DNA of 64,000 nucleotides, from contig MKSF01000021.1 in the NCBI GenBank assembly GCA_001897155.1, positions 21,652 to 85,651 of the forward strand, in the 5' to 3' direction. The position numbers and the translations under genes were made by a program. This DNA comes from Bacteroidetes bacterium 47-18 (lineage in GTDB: Bacteria; Bacteroidota; Bacteroidia; Chitinophagales; Chitinophagaceae). The notes under the pieces were generated by a model, which saw nothing but the letters and a program-made list of their open reading frames with translations, searched no databases and had not been told where the DNA came from. Positions 17,743-26,754 of this stretch are shown in pieces; position 1 is the first letter of the stretch; every line of letters starts with the position of its first letter.

Positions 17743-19401
17743 ATGCTTGAGAAAATCTATATAAAGAACTACGTGATCATAAAGGAGCTCTGCATTCCTT
17801 TTGAACCGAACTTCAACGTGATAACCGGCGAAACAGGCGCGGGAAAGTCGATCATACTGGGCGCGCTCTCACTGATACTGGGTGAGCGTGCCGACAGCCA
17901 GGTGATCCTCAACCCGGAAGAAAAATGCATCATAGAGGGCCATTTCAATATTTCAGGCAACCATACCTGCCGGGAGATCTTAAGGCAGCACGACCTGGAT
18001 GTCGAAACTCATACCATCATCAGGCGGGAGATCAACGCACAGGGAAAAAGCAGGGCATTCATCAATGACAGCCCCGTAAACCTGGGCCTGCTGAATGAAT
18101 TCACCTCCCAACTGGTCGATCTGCACCGCCAATTCGATAATCTCGCGGTAAAAGATCATTTATTCGCTTTCCAGATCATAGACGCCCTTGCAGGCAACCA
18201 GGATCTGCTCCATACCTACCAGCAGCAATACCGTGAGCACCAGCGGCTGCAAAAGCAGCTGCAGGAGCTGACCGGCAACAGGCAGGCTTTCCGGCAGGAG
18301 CTGGACTATAAGCAATTCCTGCTGCAGGAGCTGGAAGACTTTGCTATCAGGGACAACGAGCTGGAGCAGCTGGCCGACGAAGCACGTTCCCTGGAACATG
18401 CGGATGAAATCCGGCAAAATATCAACAGCGTCCTTTATATGCTGGAGGAGGACGAAAATGCTGTCAACCACCAGGTCAGGAAAATGCTGCAGGTATTACA
18501 GCAGACATCCAGGATCTACCCGGGCGTTACAGCTTCCCATGACCGGCTGGACAGTGCCTGGATAGAGCTGAAGGACATCAGGGAAGAGCTGGAAAAAAGC
18601 CTGGAAGGCATTGATACGGACCCGCAGCAGCTGGCCGTCATACAGGAACGCCTTGATACCGGGTATAAATTATTAAAGAAACACGGCGTAAGAGACAGCG
18701 CGGAACTGATCGCCGTTCAGCAGCAACTGCAGTCAGATGTGCAGAAAGTGCTGCACATAGACGAAGACATCCTGAACCTCGAAGAAAAAGTGGCCGGCCT
18801 GGCAGCCAGCCTGAACGAACAGGCGCAGCAACTGCACCGGCAGCGTAATAGCGCCATAGCGCCGTTCGAGGCTAAGGTCAATGAATATATTCACTTAATG
18901 GGTATGGTCAATGCCGATTTCAGGGTGGACCTCCAGCCCGCGCAGCAACCGGACCATCTCGGCAAAAGCGCTATCACATTCATGCTGGACAGCAATAAAA
19001 GCGGCCGTTACGCCACTGTTCAGCGTGCTGCTTCCGGTGGCGAGCTGAGCAGGATCATGCTGGCTGTAAAGACCATCACAGCCCGGGCCATAGAGCTGCC
19101 GACCCTCATTTTTGACGAAGTGGATACGGGCATCTCCGGGGAAGCGGCCAAGCAGGTGGGCACGCTGATGAAGGAGCTGGGCGCCTGTCACCAGATCATC
19201 TGCATCACGCACCAGCCGCAGGTAGCCGCCAAAGCCCACCAGCACTACTTTGTATATAAGCAGGAAGATGAGCAGCAGCGCATCTCCACCTCCATAAGAC
19301 GCCTGGACGAATCTGAAAGGGTCACTGCCATCGCGCAGATGATCGGCGGCAACCAACTGACGGATGCCGCGTTGAATAACGCTAAAGAATTGATGCGCTG
19401 A
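17743..19401 (+). CDS. recN: DNA repair protein RecN
   Basis: RecN is an SMC-like ATPase acting in double-strand-break repair. Residues 30-39 carry Walker A (GETGAGKSII). A coiled-coil of about 200 residues rich in Gln/Leu follows, then the ABC signature ASGGELSRIMLA, Walker B TLIFDEVDTGISG and the ITHQPQVAAKAH switch. At 552 residues it is full length. A TAAATTTG -7-like box (17727-17734) lies just upstream of the ATG. Its stop overlaps the folC start (TGATG), indicating coupling. Confidence 0.97.
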   Translation: MLEKIYIKNYVIIKELCIPFEPNFNVITGETGAGKSIILGALSLILGERADSQVILNPEEKCIIEGHFNISGNHTCREILRQHDLDVETHTIIRREINAQGKSRAFINDSPVNLGLLNEFTSQLVDLHRQFDNLAVKDHLFAFQIIDALAGNQDLLHTYQQQYREHQRLQKQLQELTGNRQAFRQELDYKQFLLQELEDFAIRDNELEQLADEARSLEHADEIRQNINSVLYMLEEDENAVNHQVRKMLQVLQQTSRIYPGVTASHDRLDSAWIELKDIREELEKSLEGIDTDPQQLAVIQERLDTGYKLLKKHGVRDSAELIAVQQQLQSDVQKVLHIDEDILNLEEKVAGLAASLNEQAQQLHRQRNSAIAPFEAKVNEYIHLMGMVNADFRVDLQPAQQPDHLGKSAITFMLDSNKSGRYATVQRAASGGELSRIMLAVKTITARAIELPTLIFDEVDTGISGEAAKQVGTLMKELGACHQIICITHQPQVAAKAHQHYFVYKQEDEQQRISTSIRRLDESERVTAIAQMIGGNQLTDAALNNAKELMR

Positions 19402-20729
19402 TGAACAGGTTTAATACTTACGAAGAAGGATTGGATTTCCTGTTCGGGCAGCTCCCTGTATTTTCCAGGATCGGGCAGGATGCCATCAGGCCGGGACTGG
19501 ACAATATAAAGATATTATGCGACCACCTGGGCAATCCGCAGCACCGATTTAGATCGATCCACATAGCCGGGTCTAACGGGAAAGGCAGCACCAGCCATAT
19601 CCTCGCGGCGACCCTGCAGGCATGCGGCTATAAGACAGGCCTTTATACCTCCCCCCACCTTACAGATATCAGGGAACGCTTCAGGATCAACGGGCAACTG
19701 ATAGATAAACAGTATGTCCTGGACTTCCTCAACAGCCATATTGACTGCATTGAAGCCGTTAAGCCTTCCTATTTTGAGCTGAACGTAGCAATGGCCTTTG
19801 ATTTCTTTGCCCGGGAAGCAGTCGATTTCGCGGTCATAGAGACCGGCCTGGGGGGCAGGCTGGACAGTACCAATATCATCCATCCCGTCCTGTCCGTCAT
19901 CACCAATATCAGCCTGGAGCATACCGCCCTCCTGGGCGATACCCTGCAAAAGATCGCTTTTGAAAAAGCCGGCATCATCAAGCCCGGGGTGCCGGTGGTA
20001 ATAGGTGAGACCCACGAAGCAACCGAACAGGCGTTTTTCCTGCAGGCACACCACAATAACAGCAGCATCACTTTCGCGGATGCCAGGTGGGATATGGTCA
20101 AAACAGGAGAAGACAGCGCCTTCCAGTACTTTAAGCTGGTGGATAAAGGAGCGCTTCAACTATATGATGCGCATACCGACCTGAAAGGGAGCTACCAGGC
20201 ACGGAATATCGTAACCGCCGCCGCCGCCGTACAGGTACTGCACGAATCCTTCCCGGATATCACCATAGCGGCGTTGATCCGCGCACTGCCTGCTGTTAAA
20301 GCGGCAACAGGGCTCAGGGGCAGGTGGGAGAAAATATCAGAGCGTCCCGAGATCATCATAGACGTTGCGCACAACCCGGCAGGTATGGAATTTCTGCAGG
20401 CCAATGTAGGCAATACCTCAGGAAAGACCCTGCACTTCATTATCGGCTTTGCCGATGACAAGGATGTGGGCGCTGTTTTGCCATATTTTCCTAAATTAGC
20501 AAAATATTACTTTACACAGGCATCCGTACCGCGTGCCATGCCCGCATCGGTCCTGGCGCAAAAGGCAGCGGGCATACTGTCAGGCAACGCTTATACCACG
20601 GTAGGCGCGGCTATTGCAGCCTGCCTGGAGCAGGCCGGCGCTGAAGATACCATTATTATCACAGGCAGCTTCTTCATTGTAGCGGATGCCCTGAATTATT
20701 TGCATACAACACCACAAAATGAGATATAA
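19401..20729 (+). CDS. folC: Bifunctional folylpolyglutamate synthase / dihydrofolate synthase
   Basis: FolC has 442 residues. It carries HIAGSNGKGSTSHILAATL (ATP loop), TSPHL, the VIETGLGGRLDSTN motif and, in the C-terminal domain, IIIDVAHNPAGMEFL. It adds glutamate to dihydropteroate and tetrahydrofolates. Its ATG shares one base with the recN stop, and the following peptidase gene overlaps its end by 11 bp, so recN-folC-peptidase is one operon. Confidence 0.96.
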   Translation: MNRFNTYEEGLDFLFGQLPVFSRIGQDAIRPGLDNIKILCDHLGNPQHRFRSIHIAGSNGKGSTSHILAATLQACGYKTGLYTSPHLTDIRERFRINGQLIDKQYVLDFLNSHIDCIEAVKPSYFELNVAMAFDFFAREAVDFAVIETGLGGRLDSTNIIHPVLSVITNISLEHTALLGDTLQKIAFEKAGIIKPGVPVVIGETHEATEQAFFLQAHHNNSSITFADARWDMVKTGEDSAFQYFKLVDKGALQLYDAHTDLKGSYQARNIVTAAAAVQVLHESFPDITIAALIRALPAVKAATGLRGRWEKISERPEIIIDVAHNPAGMEFLQANVGNTSGKTLHFIIGFADDKDVGAVLPYFPKLAKYYFTQASVPRAMPASVLAQKAAGILSGNAYTTVGAAIAACLEQAGAEDTIIITGSFFIVADALNYLHTTPQNEI

Positions 20730-21720
20730 CAGACTTTTCGCTTTTACGTTTTTAGGGCTAAGCACCTTCATATCCTGCGGAGGCAGCAGCAACACCTCTG
20801 CTCCCGCCGCTACTACCGCTCCTCCGGATGCGCAACAGGCAACTGCCGTAGCTGTCCCGGACTTCAATGCGGACAATGCCTTTATCCTTATCGAAAAGCA
20901 GCTTGCCTTCGGTCCGCGGGTGCCTAATACGGCAGGCCAGGCCCAATGCGCCGATTGGCTGCACGAGCAGCTCAGGTCCTTTACAGACACCGTGTATCGC
21001 CAGGAGACCACACTTACGGCCGGAGATAACAAGACCAGGCTGAAGTGTATCAACCTGGTCGGCAGCATCAATCCCGGCGCCACACGCCGTATCCTGCTGC
21101 TGGCCCACTGGGACACCAGGCCCTGGGCAGACCAGGATACCAAAGATGTGAATAAGCCCATACCGGGTGCGGATGACGGCGGCAGCGGTACAGCCGTGCT
21201 GCTGGAAATAGCCAGGACCATCAGGCAAACGCCCCTGCCCAACGATATCGGCATAGACATCCTGCTGGCAGACGTGGAAGATTACGGCAGGTCTGAGTGG
21301 GGAGAAAACTCCTATGCCCTGGGTACCCAGTACTGGGCAAGGAACCCGCATGTGCCGGGTTATACCGCTATGCATGGCATCCTGCTGGATATGGTGGGCG
21401 GCAGGAACGCGCTGTTCCGCCAGGAAGGCTTTTCGCGTGAATTCGCTCCCAAAGTGGTGCAGGATGTATGGACCGCTGCTTACAGGGCCGGCTACAGCTC
21501 CTTTTTCCTGAACGAGGCCGGCGGGTACATACAGGACGACCATGTGCCTGTCAACAGGATCATCAAGATCCCGACCATAGATATCATCAACCTTCCCCCG
21601 GGCAGCAATACCGGCTTTGTCAGCCACTGGCATACCCATGAAGATGATATAAAGAATATCGACAAGGCTACCCTGAAAGCGGTGGGACAGACCTTACTCC
21701 ACTACTTATACAACTTTTAA
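20719..21720 (+). CDS. M28-family peptidase / glutaminyl cyclase-like lipoprotein
   Basis: It has 333 residues with a lipobox (LSTFISCGG, Cys about residue 16) and a Thr/Ala/Pro linker. The M28 zinc site is visible as LLLAHWDTRPWAD, IPGADDGGSGTAVLLE and DVEDYG, with a late histidine in SHWHTHEDD. This resembles the glutaminyl-peptide cyclotransferase branch, which cyclises N-terminal Gln to pyroglutamate in the periplasm; a plain aminopeptidase cannot be excluded. It is the last gene of the recN-folC operon. Confidence 0.85.
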   Translation: MRYNRLFAFTFLGLSTFISCGGSSNTSAPAATTAPPDAQQATAVAVPDFNADNAFILIEKQLAFGPRVPNTAGQAQCADWLHEQLRSFTDTVYRQETTLTAGDNKTRLKCINLVGSINPGATRRILLLAHWDTRPWADQDTKDVNKPIPGADDGGSGTAVLLEIARTIRQTPLPNDIGIDILLADVEDYGRSEWGENSYALGTQYWARNPHVPGYTAMHGILLDMVGGRNALFRQEGFSREFAPKVVQDVWTAAYRAGYSSFFLNEAGGYIQDDHVPVNRIIKIPTIDIINLPPGSNTGFVSHWHTHEDDIKNIDKATLKAVGQTLLHYLYNF

Positions 21721-21724
21721 TTAT

Positions 21725-21770
21725 CCGAAAGGCAGACTGCAAGTAGCTATGCGGCCTGCCTTTCGGTTTT
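21725..21770 (+). terminator. Terminator of the recN-folC-peptidase operon
   Basis: CCGAAAGGCAG (21725-21735) pairs with CTGCCTTTCGG (21756-21766) and is followed by TTTT. The inner loop of about 20 nt contains a second short GC pairing. Confidence 0.7.
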
Positions 21771-21789
21771 ACATTAGCCCTTATCAGGA

Positions 21790-22338
21790 ATGAACGCCAT
21801 TATTCATCTGGCCACAGGTTTTGGTATCGCACTTACTATTATTGATGCACAGTCTCCCAAAGCCTGCACCTTACATACCACAGGACTGGCAGTTGCAGGC
21901 TTTGCAGCAGGGATAATTGTACATGCGCTGCTGGATTATGCGCCACATTGTTACCCTGTCAACTCCAGGGTGGATTTCATTTCCAGTCTTATACTATTGG
22001 GCGTCCTTATCGTAACGGCACGAAAACAATACAGGTTGCTGCTTTGCTGCTGTCTCACCGGGTCTGTTCTCCCGGACATAGTAGACCTACTCCCAGCCAT
22101 TGTGAACAAACAGTTAGGCTGGCACCTGCCCGTCAGCCGGACACCATTATTCCCCTGGCATCAGCAAATATATTCCGGTTCTGTTTATTCCGGTGATTGC
22201 GGCGTTTCAAATCTCAACACAGGGATGGTGCTGGCAGCTGTTACAGGGATAGTGTTGTTAAAAAGAAAGGGACTCCGGGCTATTTTCAGCCTGAAAATAT
22301 CAACAATATATAAAAAGCCACGGGCGGGCAGAAAATAG
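21790..22338 (+). CDS. Membrane protein, YdjM/metal-dependent-hydrolase-like
   Basis: It has 182 residues and several hydrophobic segments, with histidine/aspartate motifs (IIHLATGFG, VHALLDYAPH, LPDIVDLLP, FPWHQQIY) that recall the YdjM-like integral membrane 'metal-dependent hydrolase' group. Those similarities are weak, so the assignment is tentative. Composition is normal for the region. No operon partner is seen. Confidence 0.5.
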   Translation: MNAIIHLATGFGIALTIIDAQSPKACTLHTTGLAVAGFAAGIIVHALLDYAPHCYPVNSRVDFISSLILLGVLIVTARKQYRLLLCCCLTGSVLPDIVDLLPAIVNKQLGWHLPVSRTPLFPWHQQIYSGSVYSGDCGVSNLNTGMVLAAVTGIVLLKRKGLRAIFSLKISTIYKKPRAGRK

Positions 22339-22392
22339 TCTAAATATTATTATTTTTGATCATAATTATTAATATTCCAAATACTTCACCGT

Positions 22393-22773
22393 ATGCGAAA
22401 AGCCGTTATTTATATCATCGCGATCGTAGTGCTTGTTCTCACAGGCGTCATATACTACAAGTATTATTTTGTTTTTGGCAAAGGTGTGAAATCGGGCTAC
22501 CTGAATTACGTGGTAGAGAAGGGATATATTTTTAAAACCTATGAGGGCAAGCTGATACAGGAAGGCTTTAACAGGGGGCAGACAGGCGCCGGGTTCCAGA
22601 GCAATGAATTTGAGTTCTCCATTGCCAATGAATCCGTTTTCAACCAGCTGCAGCTCAACAGCGGTAAATTCTTCGATCTTCATTACGTGGAATACCACGG
22701 CAAGCTGCCCTGGCGCGGCAATACGGTCTATGTAGTGGATTCCGTGATCAACATAAAAGAGAAGGAGCGTTAA
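22393..22773 (+). CDS. Conserved hypothetical membrane-anchored protein
   Basis: The 126-residue protein has one N-terminal membrane helix (AVIYIIAIVVLVLTGVIYY), then a soluble domain (KSGYLNYVVEKGYIFKTYEGKLIQEGF ... FEFSIANESVFNQLQ). Similar small proteins are widespread in Bacteroidota and have no established function; I can infer none. It probably faces the periplasm. Confidence 0.6.
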   Translation: MRKAVIYIIAIVVLVLTGVIYYKYYFVFGKGVKSGYLNYVVEKGYIFKTYEGKLIQEGFNRGQTGAGFQSNEFEFSIANESVFNQLQLNSGKFFDLHYVEYHGKLPWRGNTVYVVDSVINIKEKER

Positions 22774-22921
22774 GCTGCGGGAGCACCGGAAGGCTGCACA
22801 TCCGTGCTACATCCGCCGCCGGCCCCCACAGGAGCGGCCACGGCTGTCTGTTATCATTCCCTTAAAAACTATTATCTAAATATAAGCTATTTTTGCTCCT
22901 GACATCATTATCCATTTCTGA

Positions 22922-23458
22922 ATGAAGCATATCATTGTATTCGGAGGGAGCCTGAGCAGCACATCCATTAATAAGAAGCTCGCGGTATATGCGGCGGAGC
23001 AACTGGACCAGGTGACCCTGCATATACTGGACCTTAATGAATACAGCGTGCCGGTTTTCAATACAGACCTTGAAAAAGAGAGCGGGATTCCGCCTGCCAT
23101 TATAAAATTCATCAGCCTGTTCCAGCAGGCCGATGCTGTGATCTGCAGCACTTCGGAACATAATGCCAATATCACTGCGGGCCTTAAGAGCATCCTGGAC
23201 TGGGCCTCCCGTGAAGAGCTCCGTTTCTTCAACGACCTGCCTATGCTGCTGTTAAGCACCTCCCCGGGGGGATATGGCGGCCAGAATGCCCGGAAAGCGG
23301 CAGAGCTGATGTTCCCTAAGTTTGGCGCCCGTATCGTCAGCACCTTTTCGCTGCCCCGCTTCTACGATAATTTCAGTGACCATACAATAGTGAACGAGCA
23401 GTATCACCGGGAGTTCCTGGCCGCCCTTACGGCTTTCAGGCAGGCAGCCGGCCTGTAA
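22922..23458 (+). CDS. NAD(P)H-dependent FMN reductase-like oxidoreductase
   Basis: The flavodoxin-like protein has 178 residues: the FMN phosphate loop GGSLSSTSINKKLA at the N-terminus, STSEHNANITAGLKSILDWAS in the middle (the family's P-E-Y-N loop is S-E-H-N here) and SPGGYGGQNA. It reduces FMN, quinones or azo compounds with NAD(P)H. A TATTTTTG -7-like box lies at 22888-22895. The alcohol dehydrogenase follows 39 bp downstream. Confidence 0.88.
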   Translation: MKHIIVFGGSLSSTSINKKLAVYAAEQLDQVTLHILDLNEYSVPVFNTDLEKESGIPPAIIKFISLFQQADAVICSTSEHNANITAGLKSILDWASREELRFFNDLPMLLLSTSPGGYGGQNARKAAELMFPKFGARIVSTFSLPRFYDNFSDHTIVNEQYHREFLAALTAFRQAAGL

Positions 23459-23497
23459 GCCCGGTCATTTTAAACAACTTCAAAATACCAGTATCAT

Positions 23498-24541
23498 ATG
23501 TATCCCGTTAAAGCCTACGCAGCAGCAAGCTCATCCTCAGACCTCGCCCCCTATTCCTTTGAAAGGCGGGACCTCCTGGCAGATGACATCCTTATAGACA
23601 TTTTATATTGCGGGATCTGTCACAGCGACATCCACGTTGTCCATAACGACTGGGGCGGCGCGCAGTACCCGGTAGTGCCGGGCCACGAGATCATCGGCAA
23701 GGTGAAGGCCGTAGGCAGCGGCGTCACGAAGTTCCAGCCCGGCGATACCGTAGGCGTGGGCTGCCTGGTAGATTCCTGCCAGGATTGCGACAGTTGTCAT
23801 TCCGGTTATGAGCAATATTGCTCGAACGGCAATACCGGCACCTACAATGCCCCGGACAAGATATCCGGCGGGTATACCAAAGGCGGGTATTCCGACAAGA
23901 TCGTGGTAAAGGAGAGCTTTGTGCTCCGCATTCCCGACAACCTGGATCTCCGGGCGGCTGCTCCCCTGCTCTGCGCCGGGATCACCACCTGGTCGCCCTT
24001 AAAGCACTGGAATGTAAAGCGGGGAGACAAGGTAGGCATTATCGGGCTGGGTGGCCTGGGGCATATGGCTGTAAAATTCGCTCATGCCATGGGGGCGGAA
24101 GTTACCATGATCACCACCTCCCCGGAAAAGGGAGCAGATGCCAGGAAGCTGGGAGCAGATAAGATATTATTGTCCAACGACCCCGTAGCGATGAAGCAGC
24201 ACAGCCACAGCTTTGACTTCCTGCTGAATACCATACCGGTGGGGCACGATCCCAATCCTTATATCATGCTGCTCAAACGTGATGCCACCATGGTATTTGT
24301 AGGAGCCCTGGAGCCGCTCAGGGACCTGAACAGCCGGCTGCTGATAGGCAAAAGGAAGAATGTGGCGGGCAGCCTTATCGGCGGTATCCGGGAAACCCAG
24401 GAAATGCTTGATTTCTGCGGGCAGCATAACATTGTATCCGATGTGGAAGTAATAGCCATGCAGGATGTCAATAAAGCGTATGAAAGAGTGATGAAAGCCG
24501 ATGTCAAATACCGTTTTGTGATTGACATGAGCACTCTTTGA
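23498..24541 (+). CDS. Zinc-dependent NAD(P) alcohol dehydrogenase (cinnamyl/YahK type)
   Basis: It is a 347-residue medium-chain dehydrogenase. The catalytic zinc ligands are in CGICHSDIH and GHEIIGKV, four structural-zinc cysteines lie in CQDCDSCHSGYEQYC, and the Rossmann motif is GLGGLGHMAVKFAHAMGAEV. The closest branch is the broad-specificity NADP-dependent aldehyde reductases of the YahK/cinnamyl group. It may be cotranscribed with the FMN reductase upstream. Confidence 0.92.
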   Translation: MYPVKAYAAASSSSDLAPYSFERRDLLADDILIDILYCGICHSDIHVVHNDWGGAQYPVVPGHEIIGKVKAVGSGVTKFQPGDTVGVGCLVDSCQDCDSCHSGYEQYCSNGNTGTYNAPDKISGGYTKGGYSDKIVVKESFVLRIPDNLDLRAAAPLLCAGITTWSPLKHWNVKRGDKVGIIGLGGLGHMAVKFAHAMGAEVTMITTSPEKGADARKLGADKILLSNDPVAMKQHSHSFDFLLNTIPVGHDPNPYIMLLKRDATMVFVGALEPLRDLNSRLLIGKRKNVAGSLIGGIRETQEMLDFCGQHNIVSDVEVIAMQDVNKAYERVMKADVKYRFVIDMSTL

Positions 24542-24650
24542 CCTTACAGGTGTTAATGCCCGTGCTGCCTGCAATACAGCGGGGATGTTCGGGAGTTAAT
24601 ATATATTCCTAACTTTGACGAAGAAAATACAAGGAGTTAAAAAACTGCAG

Positions 24651-25715
24651 ATGACACATTTAAAAAGAATAGCTGTAACCTTGGCTTTCAGCCTGCTGGG
24701 CATTTACAATGCCGGAGCGCAGTTGTCCAACCCGGAGGCCCGGAAGATGAAGGAGAATGCCCAGAATGATATGAACCGGGGCCAATACGGCAATGCCATC
24801 TTATTATACAACCAGGCCATCAAGCTGGAGCCCAATGACGTGGAACTGAGAAGGGACCTGGCCTACGCGCATTACCTGAACGGTACAGCGGACAAAGGCA
24901 GGGAGATCATCAGCGAAGTGCTGAAAACGGACTATGCCGATGAGCAGACCTTCCAGATAGCGGCGGCCATAGAAAGCAAGCTCGGGAATAACAATAAGGC
25001 CAAAAGCATACTGAACAACGGGCTGAAAAAATACCCGAAGTCAGCGCTGCTGTATTTTAACAGGGGCAACCTGCTGTCGCTCGAAGGCAAATCCCGCCAG
25101 GCGGTCCAGAACTTCGAGGACGGCATCAAAGCGGACCCTAATTATGCCGCGAACTATTTTGCGCTGGCCAGGCAGTATGAAAGCAGCAATAACCTCTGGA
25201 GCATCCTGTATTACGAGATATTTATCAACCTGGAGCCTTCATCCAAGAAAACGGCTGAGGCCAAAAGCAGCCTTTACAAGGGTTATATCAACTATTTCCA
25301 GAAGGAAAGCACCACGCAACTGCCGTCCTTCGGCACTTCCGGCAACGGCCCTTCCGGGCAGTCGTTCGACAAGGTGCTTACTTACCTCATCAATAAAAAC
25401 GTGGCGGCCATCACCAGCGGTATCAATACGGAAAGCCTGTCGATGCTGCGGACCAGGATCATCCTGGACTGGAACCTTTCCTATGCCGGCAATTATCCTT
25501 TCTCCCTGTTCTCTTATTATGACAGGCTGCTGAAAGCCGGTCATTTTGAGGCCTATAATCAATGGCTGTTCGGAGCCAATGAGAATTCCACCACCTTCGC
25601 AACGTGGATCAAGACCAATACCGCGTCCTATTCGGACTTTGAGAAGTGGCTGAACAATAACCCGCTGCAGCTCAACAGCTATGACCCCGCCCCCTTTAAG
25701 CAGGGTTCCAGATAA
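24651..25715 (+). CDS. TPR-repeat secreted protein
   Basis: From ATG 24651 it has 354 residues. The signal peptide MTHLKRIAVTLAFSLLGIYNAGAQ is followed by three to four TPR units (GQYGNAILLYNQAIKLEPND, AKSILNNGLKKYPKSALLYFNRGN, AVQNFEDGIKADPNYAANYFALA). The C-terminal 150 residues are unassigned. TPR arrays mediate protein contacts, so a periplasmic scaffold is likely. The longer frame would begin at a TTG inside the leader (24615) and is rejected. Confidence 0.8.
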   Translation: MTHLKRIAVTLAFSLLGIYNAGAQLSNPEARKMKENAQNDMNRGQYGNAILLYNQAIKLEPNDVELRRDLAYAHYLNGTADKGREIISEVLKTDYADEQTFQIAAAIESKLGNNNKAKSILNNGLKKYPKSALLYFNRGNLLSLEGKSRQAVQNFEDGIKADPNYAANYFALARQYESSNNLWSILYYEIFINLEPSSKKTAEAKSSLYKGYINYFQKESTTQLPSFGTSGNGPSGQSFDKVLTYLINKNVAAITSGINTESLSMLRTRIILDWNLSYAGNYPFSLFSYYDRLLKAGHFEAYNQWLFGANENSTTFATWIKTNTASYSDFEKWLNNNPLQLNSYDPAPFKQGSR

Positions 25716-25770
25716 ATAATGATAAATTACCTAATTTTGCGTATCGTTTCAAATCAAATTACGTTTAAGC

Positions 25771-26028
25771 ATGTCTGACACTACGGTTAAGTTAAAGCAA
25801 CAAATTATAGAAGCATTGAATTTACAGGGTATGACGCCCGATGAAATAGCAGATGACGCTCCATTGTTCGGGGACGGCCTCGGGCTGGACAGTATAGACT
25901 CACTCGAGCTGATGGTCCTGCTGGAAAGGAATTACGGCATTAAAATAGAAGATGCTTCGGAAGGCCGGAATATCATGCATTCCGTTCAGTCCATGGCAAG
26001 CTATATTGACGCCCACAGGAAATTTTAA
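25771..26028 (+). CDS. Acyl carrier protein
   Basis: The 85-residue ACP carries the phosphopantetheine serine at Ser41 in GLGLDSIDSLEL. It is the extra (non-FabF-linked) type often tied to secondary lipid or polyene pathways, since no fatty-acid genes adjoin it. A TAATTTTG -7-like box lies at 25732-25739. It ends in a strong terminator. A KAS/hot-dog pair lies 20 kb away, but no linkage can be shown. Confidence 0.9.
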   Translation: MSDTTVKLKQQIIEALNLQGMTPDEIADDAPLFGDGLGLDSIDSLELMVLLERNYGIKIEDASEGRNIMHSVQSMASYIDAHRKF

Positions 26029-26050
26029 TATGCTCCCATCTTATTCCCCT

Positions 26051-26090
26051 AAGCCGGCCGCGTTCTCTGTCACGCGGCCGGCTTATTTTT
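26051..26090 (+). terminator. Terminator after the acyl carrier protein
   Basis: A 12-bp perfect stem AAGCCGGCCGCG / CGCGGCCGGCTT (26051-26062, 26073-26084) is followed by ATTTTT. Confidence 0.85.
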
Positions 26091-26208
26091 GACCCGCTCA
26101 CAGCCGCTGCCGGACCCGATGCCAGCACATCGCCGGAAGCCTTACGGAGCAGCGTGATGGTCTGCCTGCCGGAGCCTGTGCATCTTAAATATAAAAGTTT
26201 AAAAAAAT

Positions 26209-26238
26209 TTGACTGTTATGTATATTTTCTTACATTTG
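26209..26238 (+). promoter_or_regulatory. Consensus Bacteroidota promoter of the DUF3276 gene
   Basis: TTG at 26209-26211, exactly 19 bp, then TACATTTG at 26231-26238 is a textbook TTG-N19-TAnnTTTG promoter. It shows that the ATG at 26219 and the other upstream start at 26209 lie in the promoter, so translation must start later. Confidence 0.8.
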
Positions 26239-26283
26239 CAACAGTCAGATTTATTATTAATTAACTTTAAATTAAAAAGAAAA

Positions 26284-26676
26284 GTGGCGTACGATAACAA
26301 CAAAAATTACGACGAGAAGCGCAACAGCGAAAGTTTTTTCAGTAAGAAAATCAGAGCTGGTAAAAGAAGAACTTATTTTTTTGACGTAAGAGAGACTAAA
26401 AGTAATGACTACTTCATTACCATTACGGAAAGCAAGAAGCGTTTTAATGATGATGGCTATGACCGTCATAAGATGTTCCTGTACAAAGAAGACTTCAATA
26501 AATTCCTGGCCGCATTAACTGAAACTATCAACTACGTGAAAACAGACCTGATGCCGGACTTTGATTTTGATGCGTTCAACCACTTCAACGAAGGAGAAGA
26601 AAACGGTACCCCTGCCGCTGAAGAGTATGTGCCGGCTAATGTCACTGATGACAACATCGACTCCTGGAATAACTAA
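26284..26676 (+). CDS. DUF3276 (PUR-alpha-like) nucleic-acid-binding protein
   Basis: The protein has 130 residues starting with a GTG at 26284 (M-AYDNNKNYDEKRN). The core is the PUR repeat RAGKRRTYFFDVRETKSNDYFITITESKK and MFLYKEDFNKFLAALTETINYV. The domain binds single-stranded nucleic acid, and homologues occur throughout Bacteroidota. The acidic C-terminus (FNEGEENGT...) is usual. The GTG start is chosen because the promoter is at 26209-26238 and the family N-terminus begins here. Confidence 0.85.
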   Translation: MAYDNNKNYDEKRNSESFFSKKIRAGKRRTYFFDVRETKSNDYFITITESKKRFNDDGYDRHKMFLYKEDFNKFLAALTETINYVKTDLMPDFDFDAFNHFNEGEENGTPAAEEYVPANVTDDNIDSWNN

Positions 26677-26701
26677 TATACTTATCAAATCAAAATATCA
26701 G

Positions 26702-26738
26702 AAAACGCTTTACCTTTACAGGTAAAGCGTTTTTTTTG
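26702..26738 (+). terminator. Terminator after the DUF3276 gene
   Basis: A 14-bp perfect stem (26702-26715 with 26720-26733) closes a TTAC loop and is followed by a T-run. Confidence 0.88.
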
Positions 26739-26754
26739 ACCAATACGAACGGCA

